NCBI GenBank assembly: GCA_904387375.1
Contig: CAJFLE010000003.1
Location: 62,001-126,000, forward strand
Source: Candidatus Protoclostridium gallicola
GTDB taxonomy: Bacteria > Bacillota > Clostridia > Christensenellales > Pumilibacteraceae
Direction: 5' to 3'
Length of the DNA stretch: 64,000 nucleotides
Below are positions 61,483 to 64,000 of this stretch, one piece after another. The position numbers were made by a program, and so were the translations under genes. The first letter of the stretch is position 1. Every line of letters begins with the position of its first letter. The notes beneath the pieces are model-generated. The model was not told where the DNA came from. It did no database searches and worked only from the letters and a program-made list of their open reading frames with translations.

Positions 61483-61511
61483 TTGACAAGCAAGTTTATA
61501 TATGTTATTAT
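61483..61511 (+). promoter_or_regulatory. Sigma-A promoter of the asd-dapA operon
   Basis: TTGACA, 17-nt spacer, TATTAT, placing the transcript start just ahead of the lysine riboswitch. Confidence 0.85.
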
Positions 61512-61520
61512 CTTGATACG

Positions 61521-61700
61521 ATTTCGATGAGGAGCGTCGAGCATCAGTAGCGGTCTGCGTTTCAACCCTTCCGCGGGGGCGGACCGACGAAAGGGCATCG
61601 TCGCCGAGGTCGCAGGCGCCGGCGGAGGCGCAGGCGGTCGGTCGCGCGGATTAACAGCTTCGCGATTGTCATGCCCGAGGGGCGTGGAGTGCATTGAAAT
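61521..61700 (+). promoter_or_regulatory. Lysine riboswitch (L box) aptamer
   Basis: The leader carries L-box hallmarks in order: GAGGAGCGTCGAGCATCAGTA (in parts), ACGAAAGGGCATCGTCGCCGAGG, and a closing TTGTCATGCCC..GGGGCGTGGAG. The ends pair as P1 (ATTTCGATG at 61521-61529 with CATTGAAAT at 61692-61700). It precedes asd-dapA, the first steps dedicated to lysine and DAP, exactly the expected target. Lysine binding should favour the terminator that follows. Confidence 0.9.
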
Positions 61701-61719
61701 ATCAATTCGTTTGATATGC

Positions 61720-61752
61720 ACCTTGTCGGAACGGACAAGGTATTTTATTTTT
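61720..61752 (+). terminator. Regulated terminator of the lysine riboswitch
   Basis: ACCTTGTC, GGAAC loop, GGACAAGGT and a T-rich run. An upstream segment (GTGCAT..ATGCAC around ATATCAA/TTGATAT) uses the 3' side of P1 and abuts the terminator stem, a plausible antiterminator. Confidence 0.85.
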
Positions 61753-61768
61753 CGGAGGAATATATTTT

Positions 61769-62812
61769 ATGAAAACGTATAAAGTTGCGGTCGTAGGCGC
61801 GACCGGAATGGTAGGCAGAAAAATGCTGCAGGTGCTCGCCGAGCGCGACTTCCCCGTCGGCGAACTCATCCCGTTCGCTTCCGCAAAGAGCGCGGGCAGC
61901 CAGATCGAATACCGCGGCAAGAAATACACCGTCGTCGAAACCAACGAAGAGAACATCAACAAGTACAGACCGGAGATAGTGATCATGAGCGCGGGCGGCA
62001 AGGCGAGCGGCATATACTCGCCCATGTTCGCGGCTGCGGGCGGCATCGTCATCGACAACTCGGCTTACTGGCGCATGGACGAAAACGTCCCTCTCGTCGT
62101 GCCCGAGGTCAACCCCGAAGACGCGTTCAACCACCCGAAGGGCATAATCGCCAATCCCAACTGCTCCACGATACAGGCAATGGTGGCGCTCAATCCCCTG
62201 CATAAGGCGTTCGGCATCAAGCGCGTCATATACACCACCTTCCAGGCGGTGTCCGGCGCGGGCGTGAAAGGCTATGCCGACCTCGAAAACGGAATGAAAG
62301 CGGCGGCGGAAGGCACCGAGCTTCCCCCGCTTCAGAAGTTCCCTCACCCCATCGCGGGCAACTGCATACCCGAAATCGACGTGCTGCTCGACAACGGATA
62401 TTATAAGGAAGAACAGAAGATGATCGACGAGACGCACAAGATCATGCACGCGCCCGAAATCAGGGTGACGGCTACGTGCGTGCGCGTGCCCGTGTATTAC
62501 GGACACAGCGAATCGATCAACGTGGAGTTCGAAAAACCCGCAACGCCCGAACAGGTGCGCGAAGTGCTTTCGAAAGTGCCCGGAATCATCGTCATGGACG
62601 ACCCCGGCAACCACGTCTACCCCACCGCGCTGGACGCGGCGGATCACGACGAAGTGTACGTCGGCAGAATCCGCAGGGACTTCACGGTGGAAAGCGGCAT
62701 AAATATGTGGGTAGTGGCGGATAACATCCGCAAAGGCGCGGCGACCAACGCGGTGCAGATCGCGCAGCTGCTCATCGCGGGCGAAGGCAAATGCCCCGTC
62801 CATAACGCCTGA
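61769..62812 (+). CDS. asd: Aspartate-semialdehyde dehydrogenase
   Basis: Reduces aspartyl phosphate to aspartate semialdehyde (EC 1.2.1.11), shared by lysine, DAP, threonine and methionine synthesis; 347 residues. NADP loop VVGATGMVGRKML, catalytic Cys in NPNCSTIQ and His in VYYGHSE. CGGAGG is the ribosome site, immediately after the riboswitch terminator. It is first in the asd-dapA unit. Confidence 0.96.
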   Translation: MKTYKVAVVGATGMVGRKMLQVLAERDFPVGELIPFASAKSAGSQIEYRGKKYTVVETNEENINKYRPEIVIMSAGGKASGIYSPMFAAAGGIVIDNSAYWRMDENVPLVVPEVNPEDAFNHPKGIIANPNCSTIQAMVALNPLHKAFGIKRVIYTTFQAVSGAGVKGYADLENGMKAAAEGTELPPLQKFPHPIAGNCIPEIDVLLDNGYYKEEQKMIDETHKIMHAPEIRVTATCVRVPVYYGHSESINVEFEKPATPEQVREVLSKVPGIIVMDDPGNHVYPTALDAADHDEVYVGRIRRDFTVESGINMWVVADNIRKGAATNAVQIAQLLIAGEGKCPVHNA

Positions 62813-62856
62813 AAAGATACGTGCGCCTCTGCGCACAGGGATATAAGGAGCAAACA

Positions 62857-63738
62857 ATGAGTATTTTCAAGGGGGTAGGCGTCGCACTCGTAACGCCTAT
62901 GACGGAAGACGGAATCGCCTTCGACGAATACGGCAAACTGCTCGACCACGTCATAGAGGGAGGCGCGGACGCCGTCATAGTGGGCGGCACCACGGGCGAA
63001 CCTTCGACGATGACGGAGGAAGAGCGCGTTGCGATGTTCAGGTATGCGGTGAAAAAAGTCGATCACCGCGTGCCCGTCATCATAGGCACGGGCAGCAACA
63101 ACACCGCAAACGCGGTGAAGATGAGCCGAATCGCCGAGGCGGAAGGCGCGGACGGACTGCTCGTCGTCACGCCGTATTACAACAAATGCACGCAGGGCGG
63201 GCTTATCGCCCACTACACCGCAATCGCCGACGCGGTAAACGTGCCCATCGTGCTGTACAACGTGCCCACGCGCACGGGACTGCGCATAGCGCCCGCGACT
63301 GCGGCTAAGCTCTCGGAGCATAAGAACATCGTCGCCATCAAGGACGCAAGCGAGAACATCGACGACCTGCTCGCAATGTGCCAGGCGTGCGCCGGCAAGC
63401 TGGATATATACAGCGGCAACGACAGCTATACGGTGTTCCTGATGGCGCTCGGCGCGATCGGCGTCATATCCGTGGTCGCCAACGTCGTGCCCGGCGAGAT
63501 GAAGAAGATCACCGACGCATGCTTCGCCGGCAAATACGACGAGGCGCGCGCGATGTCGTTCAGGCTCGACCCGCTTGCGAAAGCGCTGTTCATGGAAGTC
63601 AATCCCATTCCCACGAAAAAAGCGCTCGAATACATAGGCATACATGCCGGCAAGCCCCGCCTTCCCCTCACCGAGATGGAACCGGCTCATGCCGAGCAGC
63701 TCAGAAAAGTGATGACGGATCTCGGAATCATAAAGTAA
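62857..63738 (+). CDS. dapA: 4-hydroxy-tetrahydrodipicolinate synthase
   Basis: Condenses aspartate semialdehyde with pyruvate (EC 4.3.3.7), first step specific to DAP and lysine; 293 residues from the ATG after AAGGAG. Schiff-base Lys in VAIKDAS, catalytic Tyr in LYNVPTRTG, and GGTTGEPSTMT near the N-terminus are all present. It is co-transcribed with asd under the lysine riboswitch and followed by a strong terminator. Confidence 0.96.
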   Translation: MSIFKGVGVALVTPMTEDGIAFDEYGKLLDHVIEGGADAVIVGGTTGEPSTMTEEERVAMFRYAVKKVDHRVPVIIGTGSNNTANAVKMSRIAEAEGADGLLVVTPYYNKCTQGGLIAHYTAIADAVNVPIVLYNVPTRTGLRIAPATAAKLSEHKNIVAIKDASENIDDLLAMCQACAGKLDIYSGNDSYTVFLMALGAIGVISVVANVVPGEMKKITDACFAGKYDEARAMSFRLDPLAKALFMEVNPIPTKKALEYIGIHAGKPRLPLTEMEPAHAEQLRKVMTDLGIIK

Positions 63739-63754
63739 ATCCAAGGCATAAACG

Positions 63755-63787
63755 AACATCCCGGAAGCGGCGCTTCCGGGATGTTTT
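63755..63787 (+). terminator. Terminator after dapA
   Basis: AACATCCCGGAAGC, GGC loop region, GCTTCCGGGATGTTTT: a long perfect stem with a T run, 17 nt past the stop. Confidence 0.9.
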
Positions 63788-63798
63788 GCTATATTCAT

Positions 63799-63841
63799 AA
63801 GTTACATAATCGTAATCAGCCTGATTACGATTATGTAACTT
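63799..63841. repeat. 43-bp perfect palindrome
   Basis: Two 21-nt arms beginning AAGTTACATAATCG and ending in the exact complement, with a single C between them. It is AT-rich, unlike its surroundings, and lies between two terminators. Function unknown. Confidence 0.9.
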
Positions 63842-63855
63842 AAATTCGGTACGAC

Positions 63856-63893
63856 AAAACCGTCCGGCGGGAGTTCCCGACGGACGGTTTTTT
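63856..63893. terminator. Bidirectional terminator before the permease gene
   Basis: AAAACCGTCCG..CGGGA, loop, TCCCG..CGGACGGTTTTTT; flanked by A and T runs, it can serve the minus-strand permease gene entering from the right. Confidence 0.85.
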
Positions 63894-63921
63894 GTTTCCG
63901 CGCGAGGCGAGGTTGATTTTT

Positions 63922-64000
63922 TTACAGCGCTCGGATCGATTCGACGGGCGATTTCCTTGCCGCGAAGAACACGGGAAGGATCGTCGCGATGAACGAGATA
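63922..64000 (-). CDS. C-terminus of an FtsX-like ABC transporter permease (partial)
   Basis: Only the last 25 codons lie in the window. They read IATILPVFFAARKSPVESIR then AL and stop, the typical end of MacB/FtsX-type permeases, where a membrane helix is followed by a PveAIR-like tail. The rest of the gene is beyond the right edge. Confidence 0.7.
   Translation of the reverse strand, partial: ISFIATILPVFFAARKSPVESIRAL

Noticed and set aside
1..64000. CRISPR arrays, insertion sequences, prophage genes, tRNA or rRNA genes
   Set aside because: Looked for by eye on both strands; no direct-repeat arrays, transposases, phage structural genes or tRNA-like cloverleafs were seen. A tRNAscan and repeat search would be needed to exclude small ones.

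Overview
The window is about 64 kb of a moderately high-GC, densely packed bacterial chromosome with the gene content of an anaerobic Gram-positive Clostridia-type organism. Evidence for this is the direct meso-DAP route through LL-diaminopimelate aminotransferase, a dimeric-type glycyl-tRNA synthetase, DivIVA, a SpoVB/MurJ-type flippase, ECF-transporter S components, a type III pantothenate kinase, the prfA-prmC-sua5-ywlE-rpiB neighbourhood known from Bacillus, a VanW protein and a lysine riboswitch. Species cannot be assigned by eye; an uncultured gut clostridial lineage is the most natural guess. No rRNA, tRNA, CRISPR array, prophage or insertion sequence was seen. The window is essentially core genome, and only the fic gene looks compositionally foreign.

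Layout. 1-1.5 kb: tail of an RNA gene, then an iron-type alcohol dehydrogenase. 1.5-14.5 kb (minus strand): phosphoglucomutase, a terminator, then a compact operon of a glutamine-synthetase-like protein, an ANTAR regulator, purF, carA, a fused carB-dapF, pyrG and dapL. 14.6-22.3 kb (minus): coiled-coil protein, divIVA, pncB, membrane protein, lgt-like, vanW, cca. 22.4-27.4 kb (plus): lipid kinase, SpoVB-like flippase, ECF S component, purA. 27.5-33.4 kb (minus): GlpA-like FAD enzyme, second FAD enzyme, DUF1667 protein, an RnlA-like HEPN protein and a second, divergent CTP synthase. 33.5-40.5 kb (minus): a 1283-residue surface protein and the S component-coaX-hom operon. 40.7-43.8 kb: a 63-residue protein with 20 cysteines, glyQS, fic. 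43.8-50.2 kb (minus): dapB, a GH95-like protein, and a vWA lipoprotein / anti-sigma-like / ECF sigma group. 50.2-54.1 kb: degenerate M28 membrane protein and a WYL regulator. 54.1-60.7 kb (minus): sua5, arginine-phosphatase-like LMW-PTP, rpiB, fused DUF1385-prmC, prfA, fused queH-coaE, slt. 60.7-64 kb: two small membrane proteins, lysine-riboswitch-controlled asd-dapA, and the end of an FtsX-like permease.

How the genes work together. The window holds asd, dapA, dapB, dapL and dapF, the full path from aspartyl phosphate to meso-DAP, plus hom for the threonine/methionine branch; lysC and lysA are absent. Glutamine-dependent nucleotide synthesis (PurF, CarA/CarB, PyrG) sits in one operon behind a glutamine-synthetase-like protein that lacks several catalytic residues and an RNA-binding ANTAR regulator.

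The most unusual features are: three in-frame fusions of unrelated enzymes (CarB-DapF, QueH-CoaE, DUF1385-PrmC); two pseudo-enzyme-like paralogues (a glutamine synthetase without its active site and a CTP synthase without its glutaminase Cys and His), the latter directly behind a HEPN RNase-like gene; and promoters whose -10 box lies 6 nt from the start codon, implying leaderless mRNAs.
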